A DNA stretch of 64,000 bases, taken from the NCBI GenBank assembly GCA_036383515.1, contig DASVOE010000006.1, positions 41,533 to 105,532 of the forward strand, in the 5' to 3' direction. A program made the position numbers and the translations under genes. The stretch is from CADEDV01 sp036383515 (GTDB taxonomy: Bacteria > Bacteroidota > Bacteroidia > Chitinophagales > Chitinophagaceae). Positions 44,172 to 53,040 of the stretch are shown piece by piece (position 1 is the first letter of the stretch; the number at the start of each line of letters is the position of its first letter). The notes under the pieces are model-generated. The model worked only from the letters and a program-made list of their open reading frames with translations. It was not told the origin of the DNA and did not search any database.

Positions 44172-44633
44172 TTTTGATAAATTTTGTTTTTAGATGAAGA
44201 ACATAATCAAATCTGTGACCATTCAATTTTTTGGTCCCTAGTCAGTCTTTTTGTCACTGAAAAAATAATTATTCTGTTATTAAGTCTGTCTCAGGCTCCT
44301 TTCCACCATAAATTTAAATTATTGATAATCAAATATTTAAAGCCATTTTTACGCTACTAATACTTTCCACTTATTATGCTCAGAATTGAGGGGAAGTTAT
44401 TCACAGCTCAAAAAAATTATTTTGAAATGTGGGTCATATTTGTAACTTAGCTAAAGAATTTAATGGGTTAGTAAGTAAGAGGGCCAGTCGTCAAGATTGG
44501 CCCTTTTTACGTTTATTGACGTTGTTGTAAAACCAAACTCTTTTCACTGATTTTTATATATCATTTCTTTCATTATCGCTGCAACTACATTTCAATTTTT
44601 ATTCAACTTCTTTTGATCAGTTAACTTTAACGC
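44172..44633. other. Intergenic region upstream of radA with orphan transcript signal
   Basis: This 462-bp region between divergent genes has no plausible ORF. It contains a strong plus-strand terminator at 44480-44508 that no annotated plus-strand gene uses, preceded by CATATTTG (44435-44442), a near match to the -7 consensus. The remainder is AT-rich and presumably holds the metallopeptidase promoter (left) and the radA promoter (right, after 44508). Confidence 0.5.
44449..44508 (+). ncRNA. Candidate small RNA ending at orphan intrinsic terminator
   Basis: The hairpin AGGGCCAGTC (44480-44489) pairs with GATTGGCCCT (44495-44504) around five bases and is followed by a T-run to 44508, a textbook intrinsic terminator. 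All genes for the preceding 10 kb run on the minus strand, so this plus-strand terminator should end a short independent transcript. The 5' end is a guess from CATATTTG at 44435-44442 and could lie further upstream. No known RNA family was recognised. Confidence 0.4.
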
Positions 44634-46007
44634 ATGAGTAAAGTAAAGTCAAGCTTTTTTTGTCAGCATTGCGGATATGAAAGTGTGAAATGGGTAGGTC
44701 AATGTCCTTCCTGTGGTCAATGGAATACATTCGTTGAAGAATTAGTTCAAAAAGAAACAGCAAAAAATAAAAATGGCTGGGGTGATTATCACGATGAAAA
44801 GAGAACCAACAAAACAGTTACACTGGATGAAATAAAAAGCAGTGAAGAAAAAAGATTGATAACAGCCGATGCTGAATTGAACAGAGTGCTGGGTGGTGGT
44901 ATTGTTCCCGGCAGTATTGTTTTAGTTGCCGGTGAACCTGGCATTGGGAAATCAACGTTGTTCTTACAAAATGCATTATGGTTAAAAAACGTAAGTGTTC
45001 TTTATATCAGTGGTGAAGAAAGTGAACAACAGATCAAAATGAGAGCAGACCGGTTGCAGTTAAAGAACGATCAGTTTTATTTACTAACTGAAACTTCCAC
45101 GCAAATAATTTTCCAGGAAATAAAAAAACTGAAACCTCAATTAGTTATTGTCGATTCCGTTCAAACATTACATACGCCATTTATTGATTCTTCCCCGGGT
45201 AGTGTGTCACAGATCAGGGAATCAGCCGCCGAACTTCAACGTTTTGCTAAAGAAACCAATACTCCGGTATTCCTGATTGGACATATCACCAAAGACGGGA
45301 GTATAGCGGGACCAAAAATACTTGAACACATGGTGGATACCGTTTTGCAGTTTGAGGGTGATCGTCATTATGCGTATCGCATTCTCCGTACGTTGAAAAA
45401 TCGTTTTGGCAGTACAGCAGAATTAGGAATTTATGAAATGACCGATGCAGGCATGAGAGGTGTTATTAACCCCAGTGAAATTTTAATTACGCAAAAAGAA
45501 GATCAGCTGAGCGGAGTTGCTATAGCTGCTACAATAGAAGGAATGCGACCACTGCTTATAGAAGTGCAGGCTTTAGTTACCCAATCGGTATATGGCACAC
45601 CGCAGAGAACAGTAAGTGGTTTTGATCTGCGTCGTTTACAATTGTTATTAGCTGTATTGGAGAAAAGAGGAGGATTTCATTTTGGTGTCAAAGATGTTTT
45701 CCTGAATATTGCAGGAGGAATAAAAGTAGAAGACCCTTCGATTGATCTTGCCGTACTCTGTGCTTTATTATCTTCCTACGAGGATGTGTTTTTACCCCAG
45801 CATATTTGTTTTGCCGGCGAAGTTGGATTAAGCGGCGAAATTAGAGCGGTGAATCGTATTGATCAACGGATAGCAGAAGCAGAGAAACTGGGATTTGAAA
45901 AGATCATTGTTTCCAAATACAACCAGAAAGGCCTGGCCAAACAAAAATTCAATATTGAAATAGTTACCATGAGCCATGTAGAAGAAGTATACCGGTATTT
46001 TTTTTAA
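44634..46007 (+). CDS. radA: DNA repair protein RadA
   Basis: A 457-residue recombination helicase. It has an N-terminal C4 zinc finger (FCQHCGYESVKWVGQCPSC, residues about 9-27), Walker A AGEPGIGKST near 100, Walker B QLVIVDSVQTL, the RadA-specific KNRFGS near 259, and a C-terminal Lon-like domain (GGIKVEDPSIDLAVLCALLSS; CFAGEVGLSGEIRAVNRIDQRIAEA). It drives branch migration during homologous recombination. Length is normal (E. coli 460). It is followed 32 bp later by the comF-like gene. Confidence 0.97.
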   Translation: MSKVKSSFFCQHCGYESVKWVGQCPSCGQWNTFVEELVQKETAKNKNGWGDYHDEKRTNKTVTLDEIKSSEEKRLITADAELNRVLGGGIVPGSIVLVAGEPGIGKSTLFLQNALWLKNVSVLYISGEESEQQIKMRADRLQLKNDQFYLLTETSTQIIFQEIKKLKPQLVIVDSVQTLHTPFIDSSPGSVSQIRESAAELQRFAKETNTPVFLIGHITKDGSIAGPKILEHMVDTVLQFEGDRHYAYRILRTLKNRFGSTAELGIYEMTDAGMRGVINPSEILITQKEDQLSGVAIAATIEGMRPLLIEVQALVTQSVYGTPQRTVSGFDLRRLQLLLAVLEKRGGFHFGVKDVFLNIAGGIKVEDPSIDLAVLCALLSSYEDVFLPQHICFAGEVGLSGEIRAVNRIDQRIAEAEKLGFEKIIVSKYNQKGLAKQKFNIEIVTMSHVEEVYRYFF

Positions 46008-46039
46008 GGCATGAAGTAGCGAATCTGATTTAAAACATT

Positions 46040-46738
46040 ATGATCAGCTTTCGTGAAATAAAAGATTCTTTCATACATCTCCTCTTTCCTCATATTTGTG
46101 AGGGATGCGGAACAGATTTGCCCGGAGAGGGTACATTACTTTGTTTGCGATGTATGGAAGCATTACCAGAAACAAACTTCGAACAACATCCTCATAATCC
46201 GGTTGAGAAAAAGTTTTATGGAAGAATGCCTGTCCACCAAGCATCGGCTTCTTATTATTTCAGCAAAGAATCACTGATGGCGCACCTGGTGCACCAGCTA
46301 AAATATAAAGGCAATAAAGAACTCGGTTTGCAATTAGGACAATTAATGGGTGATGCTATGAAGAGATCTGGCCGTTTTAAAGTTGATGCGTTGATACCCC
46401 TGCCTTTATTTCCGGTAAAAGAAAAAAGAAGAGGTTATAACCAGGCCACTGTTTTATGCGAAGGAATAGCCAAACATCTTGCTATTCCGGTTTTAAAAGA
46501 AGTGATTACCCGGCCGGAACATACGGAAACACAAACCAAAAAAGGAAGAGTGGAAAGATGGAAAAATATTGAAGGAAAATTTCTATTGAAATATCCTGAA
46601 GCTATTACGAACAAACACATCCTGCTTGTGGATGATGTTATCACTACAGGTGCTACTCTCGAATCCTGCGGGACAGAGTTATTAAAAGCCGGAAATGTAA
46701 CATTGAGTGTTGCCTGTCTTTGCTACACATTTAGTTAA
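46040..46738 (+). CDS. ComF-family amidophosphoribosyltransferase-like protein
   Basis: A 232-residue ComF/GntX-type protein. An N-terminal zinc-finger-like CEGCGTDLPGEGTLLCLRC is near residue 20. DALIPLPLFPVKEKRRGYNQATVLCEGIA is the family core. The PRPP-binding loop is LLVDDVITTGATLESC near residue 195. ComF proteins are linked with DNA uptake and processing in competence; the enzymatic activity is unproven. It probably forms an operon with radA, and both relate to DNA recombination. Confidence 0.9.
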   Translation: MISFREIKDSFIHLLFPHICEGCGTDLPGEGTLLCLRCMEALPETNFEQHPHNPVEKKFYGRMPVHQASASYYFSKESLMAHLVHQLKYKGNKELGLQLGQLMGDAMKRSGRFKVDALIPLPLFPVKEKRRGYNQATVLCEGIAKHLAIPVLKEVITRPEHTETQTKKGRVERWKNIEGKFLLKYPEAITNKHILLVDDVITTGATLESCGTELLKAGNVTLSVACLCYTFS

Positions 46739-46753
46739 TCCCGATTAGTTTGT

Positions 46754-46761
46754 TATTTTTG
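46754..46761 (+). promoter_or_regulatory. Perfect -7 element before beta-helix lipoprotein gene
   Basis: TATTTTTG is a perfect TAnnTTTG and lies 17 bp before the ATG at 46779. I see no convincing -33 TTTG at the usual distance. The element suggests the lipoprotein gene is transcribed separately from comF. Confidence 0.45.
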
Positions 46762-46778
46762 ACAGATACGAATCATCC

Positions 46779-48179
46779 ATGAAAAAATTGAGAACCGTAG
46801 TCCTGTTTGTTTTTACTTCATTACTTATTCTTTCCTGCAGAAAAGAATCATTTATTACATCTCCCGATGCTCGTGTAAGAATTACGGTCGATACGTTGAA
46901 ATATGATACTGTATTTACTACTGCCGGTTCTATAACGCAATCATTTAAAATAGTAAATGAGAATAACCAGAAACTTCGTCTTACTTCGGTGAAATTAATG
47001 GGAGGACCCGGCTCTGCTTATAAAATAAATGTAGATGGCACAACAGGTCCTGAAGTAAGTAACCTTGAAATAGAAGCCAATGACAGCATTTATGTTTTTG
47101 CACAGGTGAATATTAATCCCACTGCTGCCAACCTGCCTTTTATTGTAAGAGACAGTATACAGGTTAACTATAATGGAATCAAACAGCTTGTTCAACTCGA
47201 AGCATTTGGAAGAAATGCCCATTTTCTCCGCAATAAACAGGTGCTGGTAAATGAAACCTGGAATAATGATCTGCCTTATGTAATACTCGGATATTTATAT
47301 ATAGATACCAATCAAACGCTGACGATCAATAAAGGATGCCGGATTTATATGCATGCCGATGCACCGATCATTGTAGATGGAACGCTACTGGTAAACGGAT
47401 CAAAAGATACCGCGGACAGGGTTTATTTCCAGGGAGACCGCTTAGATGATCCTTATAAAGATTTTCCTGCTTCCTGGCCGGGCATTTATTTTTTAGGTAG
47501 CAGTATTAGTAATGTTTTGAATTACGCCGTGATTAAAAACGGTTATCAATCAATAGGTGTGCAGGATTCAGCTACTAATGGCAATCCTAAGCTTACCTTG
47601 AATGAATGCATCATTGATAATGCATTTGATGCCGGTATTATTGGAGTCAATTCAAGCATTCGTGCAAAAAATTGCCTGATCAGTAATTGTGGAAAAAATA
47701 TTTACCTGACAAAAGGCGGTAAATATGATTTTACACATTGTACGGTTGTTTCTATTTCCAATAATTTTATTCAGCACAAGAAGCCTGTGCTTTTTGTAGC
47801 AAATTATGATGTGAACAATAATCAGCGAAACTTAGATGCTTTATTTCGTAATTGTATCTTCTGGGGAGAAAATGGATTAGTGGATAATGAGGTGGTGGTT
47901 GAAAAAAAGGGAACGACATTCTTCAACGTTGAGTTTGACCAGGCACTTTGGAAAGTTCAGACAACACCTGCAAATATTATCAGTTCCGGAATCATTAATA
48001 ATACCCCTCCCTTATTTGATAGTATTAATGTAAGCAAGGAGTATTACAATTTTCATTTGAAAATCATACCACTTTCGCCTGCTATAGATAAAGGGAATAA
48101 TATAACTATAGGCTCGTATGATCTTGATAACAAACAAAGAATTAATATTCCTGATCTTGGATGTTATGAAAACAATTAG
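46779..48179 (+). CDS. Lipoprotein with right-handed beta-helix, function unknown
   Basis: A 466-residue lipoprotein starting MKKLRTVVLFVFTSLLILSC. The N-terminal 130 residues look like a beta-sandwich resembling abnormal-spindle-like or Ig folds (FTTAGSITQSFKIVNENNQKLRLTSVKL). From about 170 onward come beta-helix rungs (ADAPIIVDGTLLVNGS; LNYAVIKNGYQSIGV; LTLNECIIDNAFDAGI; RAKNCLISNCGKNIYLT). The C-terminus has AIDKGNNITIGSYDLDNKQRI, typical of extracellular beta-helix proteins. No catalytic signature is evident; an envelope-associated binding role is possible. Confidence 0.75.
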   Translation: MKKLRTVVLFVFTSLLILSCRKESFITSPDARVRITVDTLKYDTVFTTAGSITQSFKIVNENNQKLRLTSVKLMGGPGSAYKINVDGTTGPEVSNLEIEANDSIYVFAQVNINPTAANLPFIVRDSIQVNYNGIKQLVQLEAFGRNAHFLRNKQVLVNETWNNDLPYVILGYLYIDTNQTLTINKGCRIYMHADAPIIVDGTLLVNGSKDTADRVYFQGDRLDDPYKDFPASWPGIYFLGSSISNVLNYAVIKNGYQSIGVQDSATNGNPKLTLNECIIDNAFDAGIIGVNSSIRAKNCLISNCGKNIYLTKGGKYDFTHCTVVSISNNFIQHKKPVLFVANYDVNNNQRNLDALFRNCIFWGENGLVDNEVVVEKKGTTFFNVEFDQALWKVQTTPANIISSGIINNTPPLFDSINVSKEYYNFHLKIIPLSPAIDKGNNITIGSYDLDNKQRINIPDLGCYENN

Positions 48180-48212
48180 TACCACGTTTGCTTTAATTTT
48201 AAAACAAATAGT

Positions 48213-48578
48213 ATGAGGAAAAAAAATTATTGCCGAAGTTATATAATTATTATTTCCTTACTAATGAATGTACCTACTCTTGCACAAAAGATAGATACTA
48301 TCGTAAATCGGTTTCCGAGTGCCACACAACAAAGCTCTACAAAACTTACTTATAAAATAATTGATGTTGCCAGTAATACTTTTTGTTATGATATTTATTC
48401 AAACGGTAAGTTATTAATACATCAAACCAACATTCCCGGTTTAAATGGTAATGAAGGCTTTAAAACAAAAGAAGGAGCTAAAAGAGTTGCAGAATTTGTA
48501 ATTAGTAAACTTAAAAAGGGTGAAATACCTCCAACGGTGAGTATTGTAGAATTGAAAAAGCTAAAAGCCATCCGATAA
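48213..48578 (+). CDS. DUF4907 family secreted protein
   Basis: A 121-residue protein starting MRKKNYCRSYIIIISLLMNVPTLAQ, with a signal peptide. The core (FCYDIYSNGKLLIHQTNIPG; GFKTKEGAKRVAEFVISKLKKGEIPPTVS) matches my recollection of DUF4907, often coded next to Kelch-repeat proteins in Bacteroidota, as here. Function is unknown. It is 28 bp upstream of the Kelch gene and 33 bp after the beta-helix lipoprotein gene, so the three may be co-transcribed. Confidence 0.72.
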   Translation: MRKKNYCRSYIIIISLLMNVPTLAQKIDTIVNRFPSATQQSSTKLTYKIIDVASNTFCYDIYSNGKLLIHQTNIPGLNGNEGFKTKEGAKRVAEFVISKLKKGEIPPTVSIVELKKLKAIR

Positions 48579-48606
48579 ATACATTTTAAACCTGAAATTA
48601 ACAGAA

Positions 48607-50418
48607 ATGAAAAAGAAATCCATTTTCTCCACCTTATTGTTATTTTTTTATTTTTTATTTATTCACTTTAGTTCCTGGGCACAACAAAATATATGGGTGC
48701 AAAAAGCAAATTTTCTCGGTGTAGCTCGTGAACAAATTGTCAGTTTCAGTATTGGCGCAAAAGGTTATGTAGGCCTCGGACGGGATGCAAATAATAATTA
48801 TAAAAATGATTTTTGGGAATATAACCCCTCTTCAGATGCCTGGTCACAAAAAGCTAATTTCAGTGGTTCGGGAGTTTATGCCGCTAAGGGGTTTAGCATT
48901 GGTACAGAAGGATATATTGGAGTTGGTTCTTCTGCGATGGGAGGTGGATTTACAAATGAATTTTGGGAATATAATCCTTCTTCAAATACTTGGACACAGA
49001 AGGCGAATTATCCTGGTCAGGGAAGATGGGGTTGTACCGGTTTTAGCATTGGCTCAAAAGGATATTTAGGATTAGGATGGCAAGGAGGCACATTTAATGA
49101 TTTTTGGGAATATAATCCCGCTTCAAATACTTGGACACAGAAAGCCAGTTATAGTGGAGGAACCCGTTCTGACGCCATAGGCTTTGGTATAAACACAAAA
49201 GGATATGTTGGATTAGGAAATACAAGTGCTTCCAATAATGGAACAAATGATTTTTGGGAATATGACCCCTCTTCAAATACCTGGTCACAAAAAGCTAATT
49301 ATGGTGGTGGTATGCGACCTTTGGGTGCTGTGGGGTTTAATATTGGTACAAAAGGATACGCAGGACTTGGATTAGATAATAACAACAATTTATATAATGA
49401 TTTCTGGGAGTATGACCCTTCTACCAATACATGGACACAAAGAGCCAATTATAGCGGTACGTCCAGACACTATGCTGCTGGTTTCGGTATTGATTATAAA
49501 GGATATTTGGGACTCGGCTGGACCGGACAACAAAATGTTTTTGCAAATGATTTTTGGGAGTATACGCCTTCATTATTATATACCAGTCCATTGGTTATAA
49601 ATTCTTATTGTACCGGTTCAGCCTTAACAGTGTCTTACACTAGTTCAGGAGTAAATTTTATAAACGGCAATATTTTTACAGCACAATTAAGCAATGCAAG
49701 TGGAAGCTTTGCGAGCCCTGTAGATATTGGTACACTAACAAGTACAGCTACTAGTGGCAACATTAATGCCACAATACCAACGAATACAAGTAGTGGATCG
49801 GCTTATAGAATACGTGTTGTTAGCAGTAACCCCGCCATTACAGGGAGTGATAATGGAACTAATATCACAATAAATAGCCTTTTACCAACAATTACAATCA
49901 CATCTCAAAAAATATCTGGGAGTGGCGAACCAACAATATATCGTTTTACAGCAACCTCTATTCAAGGAGTTACCTACGATTGGTATTACGGAGCAGTTTT
50001 GCAGCAAAGCGGACCAAGTAATATATTTGAAGCCTATTTCCCATGCAATGTATCAAAGGCTGTTTATTGTACAATAACAAACTTCTGCGGAACTGTTACG
50101 AGTAATACCATTACTAAAACAGGTGGGTGCGAACGAACTTATAATTACATCTTATCTCCTAACCCTACCTCAACTACTATAACAGTAACACAAGACCAAA
50201 AAAATAAAAATCTAAAGATAACTCATCAGGCAAATGCTACTATAACAGAAATAAGAATTTATGATAATGTCGGAAATTTGAAAAAGCAATTAAACTATGG
50301 AACAGGCACAAGGCAAGTGCGTATAAATGTTTCTGATTTAAAAACAGGAATATATTACGTTGAGGTTTCTAATGGTCAAAGGAAGGAAAGACAACAGATA
50401 ATTATTCAAAAAAATTAA
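48607..50418 (+). CDS. Kelch-repeat surface protein with type IX secretion sorting domain
   Basis: A 603-residue secreted protein. Signal peptide ends FSSWAQ. Residues about 28-325 hold six Kelch-like blades of roughly 50 residues, each with NDFWEYNPSSNTWTQKANY-like text and GFxIGxKGYxGLG. An Ig-like region (about 330-510) precedes a C-terminal domain starting YNYILSPNPTSTTITV and ending YYVEVSNGQRKERQQIIIQK, the type A sorting signal recognised by the type IX secretion system. Surface display or release is therefore likely. The binding partner is unknown; DUF4907 is encoded next to it. Confidence 0.9.
   Translation: MKKKSIFSTLLLFFYFLFIHFSSWAQQNIWVQKANFLGVAREQIVSFSIGAKGYVGLGRDANNNYKNDFWEYNPSSDAWSQKANFSGSGVYAAKGFSIGTEGYIGVGSSAMGGGFTNEFWEYNPSSNTWTQKANYPGQGRWGCTGFSIGSKGYLGLGWQGGTFNDFWEYNPASNTWTQKASYSGGTRSDAIGFGINTKGYVGLGNTSASNNGTNDFWEYDPSSNTWSQKANYGGGMRPLGAVGFNIGTKGYAGLGLDNNNNLYNDFWEYDPSTNTWTQRANYSGTSRHYAAGFGIDYKGYLGLGWTGQQNVFANDFWEYTPSLLYTSPLVINSYCTGSALTVSYTSSGVNFINGNIFTAQLSNASGSFASPVDIGTLTSTATSGNINATIPTNTSSGSAYRIRVVSSNPAITGSDNGTNITINSLLPTITITSQKISGSGEPTIYRFTATSIQGVTYDWYYGAVLQQSGPSNIFEAYFPCNVSKAVYCTITNFCGTVTSNTITKTGGCERTYNYILSPNPTSTTITVTQDQKNKNLKITHQANATITEIRIYDNVGNLKKQLNYGTGTRQVRINVSDLKTGIYYVEVSNGQRKERQQIIIQKN
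48700..49570 (+). repeat. DNA-level tandem repeats coding Kelch blades
   Basis: About six units of roughly 150 bp share near-identical DNA segments such as GATTTTTGGGAATAT followed by AATACTTGGACACAGAA. The identity at the DNA level suggests recent duplication or gene conversion among blades, which could allow copy-number change. Confidence 0.75.
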
Positions 50419-50560
50419 GGGCCTAAGTTATAAGGTCATAGGTTTTTTGTTTGAAAGGGAATAACCTTTATTTTTTGATCTTGATTATTTTGAAAAAAAA
50501 TAGCCATTAACCTACCAGATTCTTGTAATTCTTTTACACTGTTGTAAAACTTAAAAGAAG

Positions 50561-50568
50561 TAGCTTTG
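50561..50568 (+). promoter_or_regulatory. Perfect -7 promoter element before glutathione peroxidase gene
   Basis: TAGCTTTG is a perfect TAnnTTTG, 23 bp before the ATG at 50592. GTTG at 50541-50544 could act as a weak -33 element, although the 16-bp gap is short. Confidence 0.5.
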
Positions 50569-50591
50569 TTATCCATTTAAAATACAGGAAA

Positions 50592-51110
50592 ATGAAAACG
50601 TTAATTATCTCCTTACTGCTTGCTCTTACTTTGACAGGCAGTTCTATTTACGATTTTAAAGTGCCGGGGCTTGATGGTAATGAAATTGACTTTTCAAAAT
50701 ACAAGGGTAAAAAGATAATGGTCGTTAACACTGCATCTAAGTGCGGTAATACTCCTCAATATGCCGAACTTGAAAAATTGTATGAGAAATATAAAGACAA
50801 ATTAGTGATTGTTGGTTTTCCAGCTAATAACTTCGGCGGGCAGGAACCCGGATCTAACCTGGAGATAAAAGAGTTTTGCACGAAGAACTACGGCGTCACT
50901 TTTCCAATGGCTGATAAAATATCTGTAAAGGGTGAAGATGTTGCTCCTATTTACAAATATCTTACAGATGAAGCTACAGCTAAAGGATACGAAAACCCGG
51001 TGAAATGGAATTTCGGAAAATTCCTGATTGATGAAAAGGGAAATCTTATCGCAACCTTCTCGCCGAAAACACAACCGATGAGTGAGGAAATATTGAAGTA
51101 TTTAAACTAA
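50592..51110 (+). CDS. Glutathione peroxidase family (Cys type), exported
   Basis: A 172-residue thiol peroxidase. Residues 1-17 form a hydrophobic signal (TLIISLLLALTLTGSS). The active-site block is VVNTASKCGNTPQYAELEKLY with peroxidatic Cys instead of selenocysteine. The remaining tetrad members are Gln in GFPANNFGGQEPGSN and Trp/Asn in VKWNFGKFLID. A Cys in EFCTKNYGVTFP is the likely resolving Cys. Such enzymes usually take electrons from thioredoxin. The export signal suggests detoxification of peroxides in the periplasm. Confidence 0.92.
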   Translation: MKTLIISLLLALTLTGSSIYDFKVPGLDGNEIDFSKYKGKKIMVVNTASKCGNTPQYAELEKLYEKYKDKLVIVGFPANNFGGQEPGSNLEIKEFCTKNYGVTFPMADKISVKGEDVAPIYKYLTDEATAKGYENPVKWNFGKFLIDEKGNLIATFSPKTQPMSEEILKYLN

Positions 51111-51285
51111 TGATAGAGCGGTTTTAAAGCGGCTCGCCTTATAGAAGAGATTTAGTTTCACCATTCGTGCGATTCTTCCAAATCATAACTCAGCAGGAAA
51201 TAAAAACCCTGATTAAAAAATTTGTGTAGCATAATCGGTTCAACCCTGCTTTGTTGTTTCCGTGATTCTGACTAATTTTAAGAAA

Positions 51286-51477
51286 ATGAAAGACATGTTA
51301 TCCAAGAAAGAAGTTTTAAAAAGTCTAAAAGATTTGCCGGATGAATTCCCGGTAGATGAAGCAATAGATCGTCTCATTGTTCTACATAAAATGACAAGAG
51401 GAAGGATGGAAATCAGGCAGGGTAAAGGGCTTACAACGGAAGATGCAAAGAAAAAATTAAAAAAATGGCTCAGTTAA
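51286..51477 (+). CDS. Type II antitoxin of ParE/RelE system
   Basis: A 63-residue protein if started at ATG 51286; a GTG at 51262 could extend it by eight residues. The text MLSKKEVLKSLKDLPDEFPVDEAIDRLIVLHKM suggests a short dimerising N-terminus, and the basic tail (TTEDAKKKLKKWLS) is a typical toxin-binding end. It overlaps the toxin gene by 13 bp. The antitoxin normally neutralises the toxin and represses the operon. Confidence 0.8.
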   Translation: MKDMLSKKEVLKSLKDLPDEFPVDEAIDRLIVLHKMTRGRMEIRQGKGLTTEDAKKKLKKWLS

Positions 51478-51779
51478 TTTGGGCTCCTTCTGCATTAAAA
51501 GATATTGATACAATCGCCAGGTATATTTCAAAAGATTCTATTTTGGCTGCAGAAAATATTGTACACTTGTTTTTTGAAAGAGCTGAAATACTCATTAAAC
51601 ATCCGACATTTGGCAAGCCTGTTCCCGAAGTAAACGATTCAAGGTTCAGGGAAATAGTGATCAGCCGTTACAGAATCATTTATGAATTAATTTCTGAACA
51701 ATCTGTAAATATTATTACAGTTCATCATCAATCAAGATTGCTGAAAAACAATCCCACTATAAAGAAACAGCTAAAATAG
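51465..51779 (+). CDS. ParE/RelE-superfamily toxin
   Basis: A 104-residue protein with the ParE-type start LIWAPSALKDIDTIARYIS, central RAEILIKHPTFGKPVPE, and SRFREIVISRYRIIYELIS with IITVHHQSRLL at the end. The fold family targets either gyrase (ParE) or ribosomal mRNA (RelE); the sequence favours the ParE branch. The gene starts within the antitoxin gene, a classical coupled type II arrangement. There is no nearby mobile element. Confidence 0.85.
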   Translation: MAQLIWAPSALKDIDTIARYISKDSILAAENIVHLFFERAEILIKHPTFGKPVPEVNDSRFREIVISRYRIIYELISEQSVNIITVHHQSRLLKNNPTIKKQLK

Positions 51780-51831
51780 AGCCTGTCATTTCTTTTATTT
51801 TTTTAGTGTACTGCTTTTATCTTCGCCTTCC

Positions 51832-53040
51832 ATGCAATTCAATGAAATCATAAGCCAACCGGAAATAAAAATTCAACTGACTGAGATGGTACAGCATAAT
51901 CGTCTCAGTCACGCCTTGTTGTTTTTAGGTAAGGAAGGAAGTGGTTCTTTATCCTTAGCAATGGCCTTTGCACAGTTTATCGTTTGCGAAACAGTAAATG
52001 GAAAAAATACTGCGATCCAGGCAGGGCCTTCGCTGTTTGGAGACGATCCCATAACTCATAACCCCAAACCCGCAACAGCGACAGATTCCTGCGGCACTTG
52101 TCCCGCCTGTTTAAAAGCACAGCAACTGGTGCATCCCGATATTCATTTTTCTTACCCGGTGGTAACTAAAAAACCCGGTACACCTCCCATCAGCACCGAT
52201 TATATTACAGAATGGAGAGAGTTCATTAAAAGTTATCCGTATGGAAATGCTTATGACTGGTTACAATTCATTGGCGCCGAAAATAAACAAGGGAATATAA
52301 CGGCTCATGAATGCAATGATATCATCCGCAAGCTGAACCTGAAAAGTTTTGAAAGTGAATATAAGATCCTGATCATGTGGTTGCCGGAATACCTGGGCAA
52401 TGAAGGAAACAAACTGCTGAAGCTGATAGAAGAGCCGCCTCCCAATACGTTGTTTATCCTAGTTGCAGAAAACGAATCGCAGATATTGCCCACCATTCTC
52501 AGCCGCTGCCAATTGGTAAAAATTCCTGCACTGGAAATAAAAGATATAGAAGAAGCGCTGATTGCCCGGAATAAAACAGAACCTAGCACAGCAAAACAAG
52601 TGGCCAGCGTAAGTGAAGGCAATTACCGTGAAGCTTTGCAATTAGTGCAGCATGCCGATGAAGACTGGCAAAGTTTATTGAAAGATTGGCTGAATGCAAT
52701 TTTAAGAACAGGCCCGGTAGCTCAAACTAAATGGGTGGAAGAGATCAGCCGGCTGGGCCGGGAAAAACAAAAGCAATTCCTCCGTTATTTCAATCATATA
52801 TTACAACAGGCGATCAGGTACCGGATCATGGGAAATAGTATGCAGCTTTCTGTGGCCGAAAAGGATTTTGCAGAAAAACTAAATAAAAAGATCACTGATA
52901 TTTCCCAGCAAGAGGCACTGATAGAAGAGCTAGACCGGGCCTCCTATTACATAGAAAGGAATGCTAATGCCAAGATCCTGTTTCATGCCCTTACTATTAA
53001 GGTATACCATATTATACAGGATAAGCTTGTGTTTATATAA
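51832..53040 (+). CDS. holB: DNA polymerase III subunit delta'
   Basis: A 402-residue clamp-loader subunit. It starts FNEIISQPEIKIQLTEMVQHNRLSHALLFLGKEGSG, with a nucleotide-loop region less canonical than in the DnaX subunits, as usual for delta'. The zinc-binding SCGTCPACLKAQQLVHPDIHF lies near residue 85. YKILIMWLPEYLGNEGNKLLKLIEEPPPNTLFILVAEN and ILSRCQLVKIP are the AAA+ sensor region. It is longer than E. coli HolB (334). The ricT gene follows, as in the holB-yaaT order of Bacillus. Confidence 0.92.
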   Translation: MQFNEIISQPEIKIQLTEMVQHNRLSHALLFLGKEGSGSLSLAMAFAQFIVCETVNGKNTAIQAGPSLFGDDPITHNPKPATATDSCGTCPACLKAQQLVHPDIHFSYPVVTKKPGTPPISTDYITEWREFIKSYPYGNAYDWLQFIGAENKQGNITAHECNDIIRKLNLKSFESEYKILIMWLPEYLGNEGNKLLKLIEEPPPNTLFILVAENESQILPTILSRCQLVKIPALEIKDIEEALIARNKTEPSTAKQVASVSEGNYREALQLVQHADEDWQSLLKDWLNAILRTGPVAQTKWVEEISRLGREKQKQFLRYFNHILQQAIRYRIMGNSMQLSVAEKDFAEKLNKKITDISQQEALIEELDRASYYIERNANAKILFHALTIKVYHIIQDKLVFI

